A stretch of DNA of 64,000 bases from Chryseosolibacter sp964493505 (GCA_964493505.1 CAZBNP010000014.1:1-64000), one strand, 5' to 3'. Numbered from the stretch's first letter, positions 17,388 to 26,461 are shown. Numbers and translations: made by a program. Notes: a model not told the origin generated them from the letters alone.

Positions 17388-17514
17388 AGTTGCGAGGGCT
17401 CGGCTGCCAGGTTTCATGGTCAACAGGAACCTTGAATCCGGCATGCCCTTCTAAATCTTTCTTCACCTGAGGGTTTTCGCGAATCGCATTTGTCTTAGGG
17501 TGTGCACAATCGCC
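17386..17514 (-). pseudogene. Remnant of a C-terminal coding region
   Basis: On the minus strand a 42-codon frame with protein-like composition reads CAHPKTNAIRENPQVKKDL then EGHAGFKVPVDHETWQPSPRN and ends in TAA inside the rpsJ terminator T tract. It is closed upstream by an in-frame TGA and has no ATG. The charged, proline-terminated sequence looks like the tail of a real protein whose 5' part has been lost. The family was not recognised. Confidence 0.35.
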
Positions 17515-17531
17515 TCAGCTATAGAATTCCA

Positions 17532-17880
17532 ATGATGAGATCTTTTCTTGCTGTTCTTTTCGCTTCCGCGCTGTCGCCGGCGCTCATCGCCCAACCGTAC
17601 AAACTTCTACCGGTTTATAATGAAGCCGAATACAACGCCGGCACCCCACCCGGCGACAATCAACAGTATATGACGGCTTTCACCTACAGCGAATCCGATC
17701 CTGACCGGATCTATAGTGCTCATGATGTAGGCGGCGCGTGGGAGCGGAATCAATGGATTACCGGAAGGATATATCTATGGCGACCTGTACACTCTAATGG
17801 CGGCCTTTTGCGACGACTCTATGGAGCCTCCTGGCAGTTTTCAAGCACCGCCGAAACATCCTTTACCTCAATGATGCCGC
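17532..17880 (+). pseudogene. Broken secreted protein gene (signal peptide plus truncated N-terminus)
   Basis: The frame starts MMRSFLAVLFASALSPALIAQ, a clear signal peptide, and continues about 50 residues to SDPDRIYSAHDVGGAWE, which resembles the start of a sialidase or beta-propeller type exported protein. The frame then turns into arginine- and tryptophan-rich sequence unlike a protein. In the +2 register from about 17740 a different plausible stretch appears (INGLPEGYIYGDLYTLMAAF), suggesting an internal deletion or frameshift. The 3' end overlaps the cytochrome c gene on the other strand. The intact family was not identified. Confidence 0.4.
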
Positions 17881-18244
17881 GCTCATGGCTCCAGCTGTTA
17901 TAAATATAAGTCGCTATCTCAGCGATTTCGATGTCTGTTAACGTTGGAATACCGGGCATGGGTTGATTGAACTGCAATCCGTTTACGATCATTTCACCGC
18001 TCGTGCCATGCCGCATCAGGCAGAGTACATCTTCGAAGTTCTGCTCCATGTAGTCCGACGTATTCAACGGTGGATATACTCTTCCCAGTCCGCTGCCATC
18101 GGCCTGGTGACAGTTGCTGCAGTGTTTTGTGTATAGTTGCTCTCCCTGAACGTAGTACTGCCGGAATTTTGGTGACGATTGCTTTCCGCAGGAATGGAGA
18201 CAGAACGCAGCGATCAGAAAGAAGAGTCCCCTGACAGGCATCAT
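17819..18244 (-). CDS. Lipoprotein c-type cytochrome (class I)
   Basis: The 141-residue protein begins with a lipoprotein signal (LHSC, modified Cys19) and has one haem site CSNCH (C42, C45, H46) and a likely axial methionine in QPMPGIP (Met96). It is a periplasm-facing, membrane-anchored electron carrier of the cytochrome c class I fold. It is the last gene of a ten-gene minus-strand operon, and its start overlaps the SCO gene by four bases (ATGA). Its pairing with SCO suggests a role near a copper oxidase or another respiratory complex. No oxidase subunit is in the window. Confidence 0.85.
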   Translation of the reverse strand: MMPVRGLFFLIAAFCLHSCGKQSSPKFRQYYVQGEQLYTKHCSNCHQADGSGLGRVYPPLNTSDYMEQNFEDVLCLMRHGTSGEMIVNGLQFNQPMPGIPTLTDIEIAEIATYIYNSWSHERGIIEVKDVSAVLENCQEAP

Positions 18245-18888
18245 CCCTCCGCCTTCAGAACCTTGATGTCGGCGATGAGTTGATCTACCTCTGTCTTGTC
18301 GGTGCCGTCATATTTTCCGCGAATGCGTCCGTGCTTGTCGATTAGGAGAAAGGCGCCACTGTGGATGAACCCATCAACCTCTGCCTCATCCTCCATCGCC
18401 GTAACAAAGTAGCTGGTTTGTGCAAGGTAGTAGATCGAGTCTTTGTTGCCTGTGAGAAAGCGCCACTTCTTACTCTCCGCGCCAAGCCGTTCGGCATAGT
18501 CGTGCAGGAGACCCACGGTGTCGTATTCCGGGTCGATGGTATGCGATACAATCATGACTTCAGGATCGTCTTTCATCTCGTCGTACACTCTCTTCATCTG
18601 AGTCTTCATCACCGGACAGATTGTGCGGCACGATGTGAAAAAGAAGTCGGCAACGTAGATCTTTCCATTAACCGTGGCGTTGGTGACGATCGAGCTGTCC
18701 TGATCAAGTAGCCTGAAGTTGCCGATTGTGTGATAGACGGTGTCTGTCGCGGTGATTTCCTTTTCTCCGAAAACAGGGAGTTTGCGTTCTTTCTGTTCTA
18801 TACACGATGAAAGAAGAACGCATAGTGTGAGTGCGATTAGCGCGAGTGTCCGGCGGACTATCGCGTGGGTTTCATTTTTTCGGTTCAT
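18241..18888 (-). CDS. SCO1/SenC family copper chaperone
   Basis: The 215-residue protein has a lipobox (LSSC, Cys29), a thioredoxin-like fold and the copper-binding set CRTIC (C87, C91) with His176 in FIHSG. SCO proteins deliver copper to, or keep reduced the thiols of, the CuA site of cytochrome oxidase. The ATGA overlaps with hemJ upstream and the cytochrome c gene downstream indicate translational coupling. Family membership is firm. Its physiological target cannot be read from the sequence. Confidence 0.9.
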   Translation of the reverse strand: MNRKNETHAIVRRTLALIALTLCVLLSSCIEQKERKLPVFGEKEITATDTVYHTIGNFRLLDQDSSIVTNATVNGKIYVADFFFTSCRTICPVMKTQMKRVYDEMKDDPEVMIVSHTIDPEYDTVGLLHDYAERLGAESKKWRFLTGNKDSIYYLAQTSYFVTAMEDEAEVDGFIHSGAFLLIDKHGRIRGKYDGTDKTEVDQLIADIKVLKAEG

Positions 18889-19445
18889 TGTTGCTTGCGA
18901 TACTTTTTATACAATTTCATACCTGCAACGATCAGGAGTGTGACGACGATAAGACCGACGATACCCCAGACCATACTCAGAGCGCTTTTCAGCACGATGA
19001 TGAATACAATACTAATAAGGAACAAAGTCGCTACTTCGTTCCAGAAGCGCAACTGGTGCGACGAATAGCGGACTTTTTCTTTCTTTAACAGGTTAAACAA
19101 ATAATGGAGCGAAAAGTGATACAGGTAGAGAAAAAAAACAAGCGTTAGCTTAATGTGCATGAATCCATGCTGCAGCCAGGCTGGTTGGCTGATTATCAGG
19201 GAGGTACCCATGATGAGTGTAATGATGGCCGATGGCCACGTGATTCCGAACCACAGGCGGGACGCCATCATGGTGAGTTGCTTCAACAGAATGGATCTTT
19301 CGGGCTCGTTTTTGTCGTGCGATTCGGTGATATAGATGAGCAGACGGGGCATATAAAACAGCCCTGCAAACCAGGTTACGACAAAAATGATGTGGAGCGC
19401 CTTGAGATAAAGGGAAGTCATGGTATTTAGGGCAAAGATATTCAT
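18885..19445 (-). CDS. hemJ: HemJ-type protoporphyrinogen IX oxidase (CopD-like membrane protein)
   Basis: This 186-residue protein has four to five hydrophobic helices and the HemJ signature KALHIIFVVTWFAGLFYMPRLL at residues 15-36, including the conserved histidine. HemJ oxidises protoporphyrinogen IX to protoporphyrin IX in haem synthesis, and the fold is shared with CopD-like proteins. The ATG at 19445 shares ATGA with the stop of the gene before it, supporting this start over the internal ATG at 19421. Haem supply fits the adjacent cytochrome c. No other hem gene is present. Confidence 0.85.
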   Translation of the reverse strand: MNIFALNTMTSLYLKALHIIFVVTWFAGLFYMPRLLIYITESHDKNEPERSILLKQLTMMASRLWFGITWPSAIITLIMGTSLIISQPAWLQHGFMHIKLTLVFFLYLYHFSLHYLFNLLKKEKVRYSSHQLRFWNEVATLFLISIVFIIVLKSALSMVWGIVGLIVVTLLIVAGMKLYKKYRKQQ

Positions 19446-20065
19446 TTACCAACACAATGGAATCTTTGTTGCCAGTCCGTCGGCAGGTCGCTTTCGGTGT
19501 CTATGTCGCTGAGGGTGCCGAGTGTAGTGCAGGTCATAGCCATAGTTTTGATGTCGTTCATTGTGTCGGCGTAGACCGTTTTTGTACTCCAGCGTTTGTT
19601 CCGGAAAAATTCGCGGTGAGGCCCCGTCATTCCAAGCAGGTAATACCCGCCATCGCGGGCCGGCCCGATCACGACGTCGGCTGAAAGAAGTGATTCGAAT
19701 GCTTTCGTCAGGATGTCGGTGGTCAGTTCAAGGCAATCGGTCCCGATTACGCAGACTCGTTTGTAGCCGTTTTCAAATCCCCAGGTGAAGGCGTTGTTCA
19801 TTCTCTTACCCAGATCAGCACCGTGCTGGACGTTTTTTTGGTTGACGGCTTTCGTCCAGAGGTCGTCGTGCTCGACGTGGTCGGAATAGAAAGCGACTTT
19901 GTCGACTAGTAGTCCTTGCGTGATGTTCTTCGTATGCTCGGCGAGGCCTTTGAATACACACATAGCTTTCGTGTCACCAATTGTCGCCGCCAACCGGGTT
20001 TTGACCGACCCGTATTCCGGGTTGCGGTAGAAGATTATGAGAAGTGCGTCTGCCGGGGTTTCCAT
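19442..20065 (-). CDS. TIGR04282-type glycosyltransferase
   Basis: This 207-residue GT-A-like nucleotidyl-sugar transferase has FYRNPEYGSVKTRLAATIG near the N-terminus, the GTDCLEL motif and the ARDGGYYLLGM signature of the TIGR04282 family (rSAM/selenodomain-associated transferase 1, also found in arsenosugar clusters). Substrate is unknown. It overlaps the GT-C gene by 31 bases and hemJ by four. No radical-SAM or ArsM-like gene is visible nearby, so an arsenosugar role is not supported here. Confidence 0.8.
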   Translation of the reverse strand: METPADALLIIFYRNPEYGSVKTRLAATIGDTKAMCVFKGLAEHTKNITQGLLVDKVAFYSDHVEHDDLWTKAVNQKNVQHGADLGKRMNNAFTWGFENGYKRVCVIGTDCLELTTDILTKAFESLLSADVVIGPARDGGYYLLGMTGPHREFFRNKRWSTKTVYADTMNDIKTMAMTCTTLGTLSDIDTESDLPTDWQQRFHCVGK

Positions 20066-21381
20066 AGCGTCTCAGAAAGGAAAAATACTATTACAACAGT
20101 GTACTCCAGCGCTACGACGACGAAATTTTCCTGATAGCCGGTTTCACTGTATCCTGCATAGGTGAAGAAGATCAGGCCGGTCCAGGCTACCGCGAATCGA
20201 TATCCCGCGAAGAGGGAAACGACCAGCAATGTTATGATATACCACGGATGGAGCGTGGTGGTAAAAAGGAAGTACACCAAAAGACACCACGTCATGCCCT
20301 GGAAGAGTCGGCGGTCAATCCGGTCTGTGTAGGTGAAGGCTTTGGGACGGAATGTTATCGTTAATATTATGACGGCAGCGACCAACGCAAGAATGGGTCC
20401 GGCGAGCTGAATTATATTGTATCCGACGAGAAGCTCGCCGGCTGCGCGTACGAGATAGTAGACGCTCGCGTTGAATTCGAAGTACTGAAAGTAGTACCCG
20501 AGACTGGTGGTATATCCCTCTGAAATATCCACCGATACCAACGGCAGGTACAGCACGATGATCGCGATGCCGACCGCCGCCCAATACCGGAACGCCAGCT
20601 TTCTGCCCAACGGGTGAAGCATCAGGGGAAGCAGGATGAGCGGTATGAGCTTGGTACATACAGACAATGCGTATGCTGTTGCGGAGGAGATTGTCTTTTG
20701 TCGTGTCAGAAAAAGGATCGCTGCGAGGAAAAAGAAGACCATTATACCCTCGAAGTGAGCGTTGCCGCTGATCTCAAGGATGACGAGGGGGTTAAGCGCA
20801 TAGAGCAGTACCGATGCCGTGGGTATAGCGAACCTCGTCGCCAGTTTTTTGATGAGTTGCAAGGTCCCGATTTCAAACAAGAGCAGAATGCTTTTCATGA
20901 CGAGTACGCTTCCGTATAGCGAGCCCGGCGATAGCTTTACAGAGACCCAGTACACTATCTGGCAAACGGGGGGATAACTGCTGTACCTGTGTTGCGAGTT
21001 TAACTTGTTATAGAGTTCTTCATCGAGGCCGGGTAGCGCATGGACTGCTGTCATGTAGTGCGAAGGAATGTGCTGAAAGGGATTTGCTCCTGCCGCCAGT
21101 ACCCGCCCGTCCCAGATAAAGCGGTAGAAATCATCGGAGAGGGTTGGGACGGCAAACAGGAGGGAGGCACGAAGGAGGATAGACACCGCGGTCCAGTAGT
21201 TTATCGTATCGCTGCCGAACGTGCTCAACTTGCGGATGATGATCACATACACTGCAAAGAGCAGAGAGTAGGAAACCAGCAGGGGTGTGGTTTCGTGGCG
21301 CTGTACAGCATATCCAACCAGTATAAAGAGTGCCAGGAGGAGAAACGCCAGGGCATAGTCCGTTGGTTTGCGCCTATGCAT
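20035..21381 (-). CDS. GT-C mannosyltransferase-like integral membrane protein
   Basis: This 448-residue protein has about ten or more hydrophobic helices. A loop after the first helices carries LSDDFYRFIWDGRVLAAGANPF, the acidic DD plus WDGR pattern of polyprenyl-phosphate-sugar-dependent GT-C enzymes (GT87/MptB-like). Such enzymes take sugar from a lipid phosphate donor on the outer face of the membrane. A DPM1-like donor synthase is encoded two genes upstream, which would supply that donor. It overlaps the CESA-like gene by eight bases. The exact GT family number is uncertain. Confidence 0.75.
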   Translation of the reverse strand: MHRRKPTDYALAFLLLALFILVGYAVQRHETTPLLVSYSLLFAVYVIIIRKLSTFGSDTINYWTAVSILLRASLLFAVPTLSDDFYRFIWDGRVLAAGANPFQHIPSHYMTAVHALPGLDEELYNKLNSQHRYSSYPPVCQIVYWVSVKLSPGSLYGSVLVMKSILLLFEIGTLQLIKKLATRFAIPTASVLLYALNPLVILEISGNAHFEGIMVFFFLAAILFLTRQKTISSATAYALSVCTKLIPLILLPLMLHPLGRKLAFRYWAAVGIAIIVLYLPLVSVDISEGYTTSLGYYFQYFEFNASVYYLVRAAGELLVGYNIIQLAGPILALVAAVIILTITFRPKAFTYTDRIDRRLFQGMTWCLLVYFLFTTTLHPWYIITLLVVSLFAGYRFAVAWTGLIFFTYAGYSETGYQENFVVVALEYTVVIVFFLSETLWKPRQTHFS

Positions 21382-22828
21382 TCATCCAGGGTTTAATAGA
21401 CGACAAGAAGACAGCGCCGAATCCCAATGCGAGCATACTGTGAAAGATGAGCAGAGCAGGGTCGTTCATTTGGATCCCCTTGATCGCAGCCAGCGTGAAG
21501 CAGACGCTCAAAAATCCTTCGAGAACTGTGATCGCTCCGGGATTCGGGTTTAGGTAATTATTGTGCGTCCATGTGTCATGTTTTCCAATGATATTGAATT
21601 TTGGTGTTCGTACAAAAGGGGTTTTGATTCCCAGCCATCCCTGCATCACCGCGATGCCGTTGTGGAGTGAAAGTCCCATCGACACAACAATGAAAACCGG
21701 GAAGAGCAAGCCGAAACGTTTTGGCGCATCGCTATAAAAGCGACATGCGGCTGTCCAGTAGAAGAACGCAATGGAGAGAAACCCGACGAAGAAGACGACA
21801 CTGAGGTTGAAAATGACATCCATTCCGGGCGTATTTTTCTCAATGAACAGCAGGGGAAGGCTCAGGATCGCTGCGAGCAGTATCGCGACGAATACTGAGC
21901 TGTTGAAGAGATGCAGGAACGCATGGATCTTTTGCATCGGGGTAAGCGTTGAGCGCATGACGGCGCGCGCGAGTTTCTTCGCCGTTTCGGCACCGCCTTT
22001 GTTCCACCTGTATTGCTGCAGCTTAATTACCGGCATCACCACGGGCAGCTCACCGGGTGTCGCTACGTCTTCGAGATACCGGAATTTCCACCCCTTCAAT
22101 TGGGCTCTGTAGCTTAGGTCCAGGTCTTCGGTAAGTGTGTCAGCGCTCCAGCCACCGGATTCTGTGATACAACGTTTACGCCATACGCCGCTTGTGCCGT
22201 TAAAATTGATGAAACTACCCGCTGCGTTACGCGCGGACTGTTCAATGGAGAAATGAGCGTCGAGTCCGAAGGCCTGAAGACGTGTCATCAGGGAGTAGTC
22301 TCCGTTGATATGTCCCCAGCGTGTCTGCACTACCCCGACCTCCGGGTCCTGGAAGTAGGGAAGTGTTTTCCACAGGAAGTCGGGTTCGGGGATGAAATCG
22401 GAATCGAAGATCGCAATGAATTCACCCTGCGCAAACGGAAGCGCATCTTTGAGTGCTCCGGCTTTAAAACCTTCGCGATCGCTTCGCCTGATGTGTTTCA
22501 TCCGGGTGCCAAACCGTTTGAGCCATTCCAGTTTCTGGTAGATGATCCCTGACGTCTCGTCCGTGGAGTCATCAAGTACCTGTATCTCCAATTTTTCTTT
22601 TGGATAGTCGATGCTGGCAATGGCGTCGATCAGGCGTTCGACTACATATTTCTCGTTGTAGACCGGTAGTTGTATGGTGACGAGGGGCCGAAAATCCGGA
22701 GCCAACGTCGGCGCGTCGTGCTTGCGGTCGCTTCTCCGATAGATATAGGTCAGGTGTAGTTGCCCGATACTAAAGACAAACAGGTAAAGCAGACAAAGAG
22801 TAAATAATATGACGACGATCCATTCCAT
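21374..22828 (-). CDS. Cellulose synthase-like GT2 membrane glycosyltransferase
   Basis: This 484-residue protein has an N-terminal membrane helix, a GT-A domain and several C-terminal helices. It has the processive GT2 set: D86/D87 in VLDDSTD, FDSD (D142, D144), TED (233-235) and QQYRW (271-275), the Q(Q/R)xRW motif of glycan-extruding synthases. It resembles CESA/CslA-like glucan or mannan synthases, but no PilZ domain or BcsB-like partner is present, so the product is unknown. It starts seven bases behind the DPM1-like gene. Confidence 0.85.
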   Translation of the reverse strand: MEWIVVILFTLCLLYLFVFSIGQLHLTYIYRRSDRKHDAPTLAPDFRPLVTIQLPVYNEKYVVERLIDAIASIDYPKEKLEIQVLDDSTDETSGIIYQKLEWLKRFGTRMKHIRRSDREGFKAGALKDALPFAQGEFIAIFDSDFIPEPDFLWKTLPYFQDPEVGVVQTRWGHINGDYSLMTRLQAFGLDAHFSIEQSARNAAGSFINFNGTSGVWRKRCITESGGWSADTLTEDLDLSYRAQLKGWKFRYLEDVATPGELPVVMPVIKLQQYRWNKGGAETAKKLARAVMRSTLTPMQKIHAFLHLFNSSVFVAILLAAILSLPLLFIEKNTPGMDVIFNLSVVFFVGFLSIAFFYWTAACRFYSDAPKRFGLLFPVFIVVSMGLSLHNGIAVMQGWLGIKTPFVRTPKFNIIGKHDTWTHNNYLNPNPGAITVLEGFLSVCFTLAAIKGIQMNDPALLIFHSMLALGFGAVFLSSIKPWMNA

Positions 22829-22835
22829 CCGTCCG

Positions 22836-23519
22836 CTAAATATACTTAAACAAGGTGTGAAGGATTTTGTAGCCGGCCAGTACGGTGCCCTTTACGGTGC
22901 CTGATATCTTGGATATTCCAATTCGTTTTTTGTAGCCGACAGGAACTTCGAGGGTGCGCAATTTGAGTTTTGTAGCTTTAATCTGCATTTCGACAGTCCA
23001 TCCATAGGTTTTGTCTTGCATGTCAAGATCGAGCAGTGAGGTAAACCGTACTGCTCTGAACGGACCGAGATCTGTGAACGCGGCGTTAAAGAATATCTTC
23101 AGGAGTCGTGTTGCAAGCCAGTTGCCGAATATTTGGGGAACGGTCATCGAACCGCGTTGCCGGTTGCCAAGTGTTCGTGATCCGATGACCAGGTCTGCTT
23201 CATTTTCCGCGATCGGTCTGGTCAGGGAGGGCATTTCTTCAGGATAGTCTGAGAAGTCGCCATCTATAAACACAACAATATCGGGTTGTGGTGTTGAGCT
23301 TTTGCAATATCCGATGCCTTTAAGGCACGCGTTTCCATATCCCCGCTCGATTTGCGTCACAACGGTGGCACCTGCTGCGATGGCAGTATCAGCGGTAGCA
23401 TCGGTCGATCCATTGTCGACTACGATGATTTTTCTGACGAGATTTTTGGGTATAGCATTTACAACCAGCCCGATGCTCGACGCTTCATTGAATGCGGGAA
23501 TAATTACGTAAACAATCAA
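22836..23519 (-). CDS. DPM1-like GT2 glycosyltransferase (polyprenyl-phosphate sugar synthase)
   Basis: The 227-residue GT-A protein opens VIIPAFNEASSI, with VVDNGSTD and VFIDGDFSDY as nucleotide-sugar/metal motifs, and lacks the C-terminal transmembrane helices of longer members. The family transfers mannose or glucose from GDP/UDP-sugar to polyprenyl phosphate. The start is TTG at 23519, overlapping the stop of the membrane ferredoxin gene (TTGA). No ATG is available nearby. It could provide the lipid donor for the GT-C enzyme in the same operon. Confidence 0.8.
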   Translation of the reverse strand: MIVYVIIPAFNEASSIGLVVNAIPKNLVRKIIVVDNGSTDATADTAIAAGATVVTQIERGYGNACLKGIGYCKSSTPQPDIVVFIDGDFSDYPEEMPSLTRPIAENEADLVIGSRTLGNRQRGSMTVPQIFGNWLATRLLKIFFNAAFTDLGPFRAVRFTSLLDLDMQDKTYGWTVEMQIKATKLKLRTLEVPVGYKKRIGISKISGTVKGTVLAGYKILHTLFKYI

Positions 23520-25114
23520 GCGGTGTAGGTTTTGTCAGGGGGTGTTGCGTCGTTGCCGATGAGTACTGACTGGCCGAACCGACCTTTTTCGTCTTTCACT
23601 TCCAGATTTAGCACGCCACGCGGACAAACGGCTGAGCATATCCCACAGCCTACGCAGGACGAGCGAACGATGTTCTGACCGCGTTGTGCGTACCAGCGAA
23701 CGTCAATGCCCATTTCGCAATAGGTGGAACAGTTACCGCACGAAATGCATTGGCCTCCGTTGGTGGTAATCCGAAACCGCGATTTGAATCGTTGAATAAG
23801 CCCGATATATGCCGCCAGCGGACAGCCGTACCGGCACCACACGCGATTGCCCATGAGTGGGTAAAACCCCGTTCCGACGACGCCGGCGAACACGGCGCCG
23901 ATGTAGACCCCGTACACATGGCGCAGGGTATAGGTATCGAGCAGAAGAATTTGCGAGGCGCCGGTAAACCATGTGTACAGCACACCTGCGGTCATAAGTA
24001 CGGCAAAGGCCAGTACGCCATGAACCATCCAGCGTTCAATCTTCCACGCCTTCAGAGATTTTTGCGAAAGATGGCGATATGGATCGCCGAGCGTTTCCGC
24101 CAGTCCGCCGCACCCGCAGACCCAGGAACAATACCATCGTTTCCCGAAGAAATAGACCATCACGGGCACAACGATCACGATAAGCGCAATGCCCCATCCC
24201 AGCATAAAGATACCGAGCGTACCCGCTTCCATCAATTCGGACAAGCGGTAGTCAAAGAAGAAACTGTAGTCGAGGGGCCAGATGTTTTTGAAATCATAGT
24301 ATGGGCGTTGAAGCCTGATGAGAATTTCGGGAATCAGAAAGGCGAAGGCCATCTGGAAGAACATAACAGACAGAGTGCGTGCTATCTGGTATCGGCTGTG
24401 CCGGTAGTGGATCAAAAACCGGATGCCCATAATCAGGATGGCAAGGGTGTACATGAATCCGTAGAGGAAAAATTTCCCGGCATCGTTTCCGCTGAGCAGA
24501 CGGCTGATCGGATCGACCATGATGACCCAATTGGTCATGTACTCGGGGTAAAAGTATAGAAGCAGGTAGAACGCAATCAGCCAGGTGCCGGTGAGGATAC
24601 CCAGCCACCCTCTGTTCTTCATGGGGTTGAATTGAATGGCGTTGTTTTTTATGCCCGGCTTTTCTTCTGCTTTTGGAAGGATATACATCGCGGCTCCCAG
24701 CGCACACAATCCGAATGTGAGAAAGAGAAACAGTAAGGGGTTGTCTCTCACCGGACTAATCGTCGAAGCTTTGGTCAGACTGTACCGAAGGTCTTTGATG
24801 CGGTATCGATCGAAGCCAACCTCGCTGAGGATGCGGTGGCTGTCGTCGGGGGTAGTGGAGTAACGCTCAAGTTGATGGCGGTTTGCGGAATCAAAAACCT
24901 CATCAAGTGCGGCGACAAACGAGGCGGAGGTGGGGAATATTTTTCCTTCGATAGAACCCGCATGCCTGAGGAATAACGCCTGCCGGCTGCTGTCGGCGAT
25001 TTGTGCGGCGGCATTTTTCGAGGTGAGACGGTATTCGGCGAGAAACGTTGTCGCATTAAAGAAAGCAAATGCGACGATGAAGATAATGAGTCCGGATATT
25101 TTTATCAGTCGCAT
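23516..25114 (-). CDS. NosR/NapH-like membrane 4Fe-4S protein
   Basis: The protein (about 532 residues from the ATG at 25114) has an N-terminal helix, a roughly 110-residue extracytoplasmic segment, then several helices. The cysteine pairs in WYCSWVCGCGG and WCRYGCPLAA are followed by two C-terminal ferredoxin sites CISCGNCSTYC and CVGCGICSAVC. This matches the NosR/NapH/CcoG type electron-transfer family without a recognisable FMN domain. The start shares one base with the stop of the oxidoreductase gene (TAATG); the longer open frame to 25249 lies within that gene and is rejected. It probably moves electrons from a cytoplasmic donor through the membrane. Confidence 0.85.
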   Translation of the reverse strand: MRLIKISGLIIFIVAFAFFNATTFLAEYRLTSKNAAAQIADSSRQALFLRHAGSIEGKIFPTSASFVAALDEVFDSANRHQLERYSTTPDDSHRILSEVGFDRYRIKDLRYSLTKASTISPVRDNPLLFLFLTFGLCALGAAMYILPKAEEKPGIKNNAIQFNPMKNRGWLGILTGTWLIAFYLLLYFYPEYMTNWVIMVDPISRLLSGNDAGKFFLYGFMYTLAILIMGIRFLIHYRHSRYQIARTLSVMFFQMAFAFLIPEILIRLQRPYYDFKNIWPLDYSFFFDYRLSELMEAGTLGIFMLGWGIALIVIVVPVMVYFFGKRWYCSWVCGCGGLAETLGDPYRHLSQKSLKAWKIERWMVHGVLAFAVLMTAGVLYTWFTGASQILLLDTYTLRHVYGVYIGAVFAGVVGTGFYPLMGNRVWCRYGCPLAAYIGLIQRFKSRFRITTNGGQCISCGNCSTYCEMGIDVRWYAQRGQNIVRSSCVGCGICSAVCPRGVLNLEVKDEKGRFGQSVLIGNDATPPDKTYTA

Positions 25115-26406
25115 TACGTTGTTGTTGAATGTTCCTGCGCGAATAGTTGCGTAAATTCGCCTTCGTATCGTTCTGTAAATTCGGGATCGAAATTCGCGGT
25201 GCGCAGATTGTCGATGACGTATCCGATGGTTTGCTTTTCTCTCAGCCACCGGTCAAAGTATTCATGGCGAAGACGGATGCCGAAGGCGTTTATGCCGATG
25301 AATCCGCCTGTCTGTCTGTTCCATACAATGTGTATAGCCTTTGTTCCGGATGGGTGTTCCCAGTAGAAGTCATTTTCATGCTCTGCTATCTCGTTGCCTA
25401 CTGTTCCGTATGTCTGGAACTCGATATCAAAGAATTTCGCGGAGTTAAACCACGGTCCCGGCTCATAGGGTGTTTTGTTTCCGCAGATCGTTTGGGCAAC
25501 TGTTTCGCCCATCATCCTCGCGGTGTACCACACCTGTTCGATATTTTTTCTCCCCTCAATGTCATCAAGCCTTTCCACGCAGTCGCCTATAGCGTAGATG
25601 CCGGGGATGTTGGTTTGGAGAAAGCGATCTACCATCACGCCGTGGTTTGTCGCGATGGAGGAATTGTTTAGCCAGGTTACGTTGGGCCGGACACCCACAG
25701 CGATGCCCACGAACTCACAGGCTATGTTTTCTCCGCTTTTGGTTCTAACCCGGTCTGCCTGGTTGTCCTGACCGGATTGTATGGCGGCGAGTTCGTCTTC
25801 GTGCCGTATATCGACGCCGTGTGATTGGATATGCCGGCTTATCATTTGCGCTTCCTGAATGGGGAGGACGTTGTTCCAGAAGGCGCGTTCGCGGATGATC
25901 ATCGTGGTGTCGATCCCCCTGCTCTTCAGCATCTCGGCCATCTCTATACCGATCAATCCGCCGCCGGCGACAACCGCACGTTTGATGTTCCGGGTATTTA
26001 CTTCCATCGTCTGCAGGTCTGTATAGCTATAGAGAGCCTGCACTCCTCTGAGGTCGTTGCCGGGAATAGGGAGGAATTTTGAACGCGACCCGGTAGCAAT
26101 AATTAGTTGATCGTAGTGGATCCGCTTTTTTGAGCGCGTCACAAGAGTCTGCTTTTCAACATCCACTTTATCGACGTGATCCAGCAGGAGTTCTATGCGG
26201 TTCTTTTTCCAGAACCAGTCTTCATAAGGCTTGGTATGTTCGAACGTAAGGTGCCCCATGTAGACATACATCAAGGCCGTTCGCGAAAAAAAGTAGGGTG
26301 TCTCGGACGAGATGACTGTGATTTTGAAATCGCTGTTCTTGCGGATATGGCGCGCTGCTGTGATGCCTGCTACTCCGTTGCCGATAATTACAATCTGCTT
26401 CATCAT
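25114..26406 (-). CDS. FAD/NAD(P)-dependent oxidoreductase (pyridine nucleotide-disulfide oxidoreductase fold)
   Basis: From MMKQIVIIGNGVAG (about 430 residues) the protein shows a dinucleotide fold GNGVAG for FAD, a second one GGGLIGIEMAE for NAD(P), and the FAD-binding IYAIGDCVERL. This is the layout of rubredoxin/nitrite/ferredoxin reductases. No redox-active CxxxxC disulfide is seen. Its stop overlaps the start of the membrane ferredoxin, so a reductase-ferredoxin pair is likely. The frame extends to 26481 without family similarity, and the start at 26406 or 26403 is preferred. Confidence 0.88.
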   Translation of the reverse strand: MMKQIVIIGNGVAGITAARHIRKNSDFKITVISSETPYFFSRTALMYVYMGHLTFEHTKPYEDWFWKKNRIELLLDHVDKVDVEKQTLVTRSKKRIHYDQLIIATGSRSKFLPIPGNDLRGVQALYSYTDLQTMEVNTRNIKRAVVAGGGLIGIEMAEMLKSRGIDTTMIIRERAFWNNVLPIQEAQMISRHIQSHGVDIRHEDELAAIQSGQDNQADRVRTKSGENIACEFVGIAVGVRPNVTWLNNSSIATNHGVMVDRFLQTNIPGIYAIGDCVERLDDIEGRKNIEQVWYTARMMGETVAQTICGNKTPYEPGPWFNSAKFFDIEFQTYGTVGNEIAEHENDFYWEHPSGTKAIHIVWNRQTGGFIGINAFGIRLRHEYFDRWLREKQTIGYVIDNLRTANFDPEFTERYEGEFTQLFAQEHSTTT

Positions 26407-26461
26407 ATTTGACGAACGAAGGTAACAAGAAAAGCGGCAAGACGTCCCGGAACTTTGCCCG

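Noticed and set aside
19442..20065. Arsenosugar biosynthesis cluster based on the TIGR04282 gene
   Set aside because: No radical-SAM, ArsM or arsenic-resistance genes are nearby, so the family name alone does not support that pathway.
23684..24559. 291-codon plus-strand frame opposite the membrane ferredoxin gene
   Set aside because: Composition is unlike a protein (many His, Arg and Pro) and the opposite strand carries clear 4Fe-4S motifs.
25115..25249. N-terminal extension of the NosR-like gene
   Set aside because: Arginine-rich sequence lying in the 3' end of the oxidoreductase gene. The TAATG coupling supports the start at 25114.
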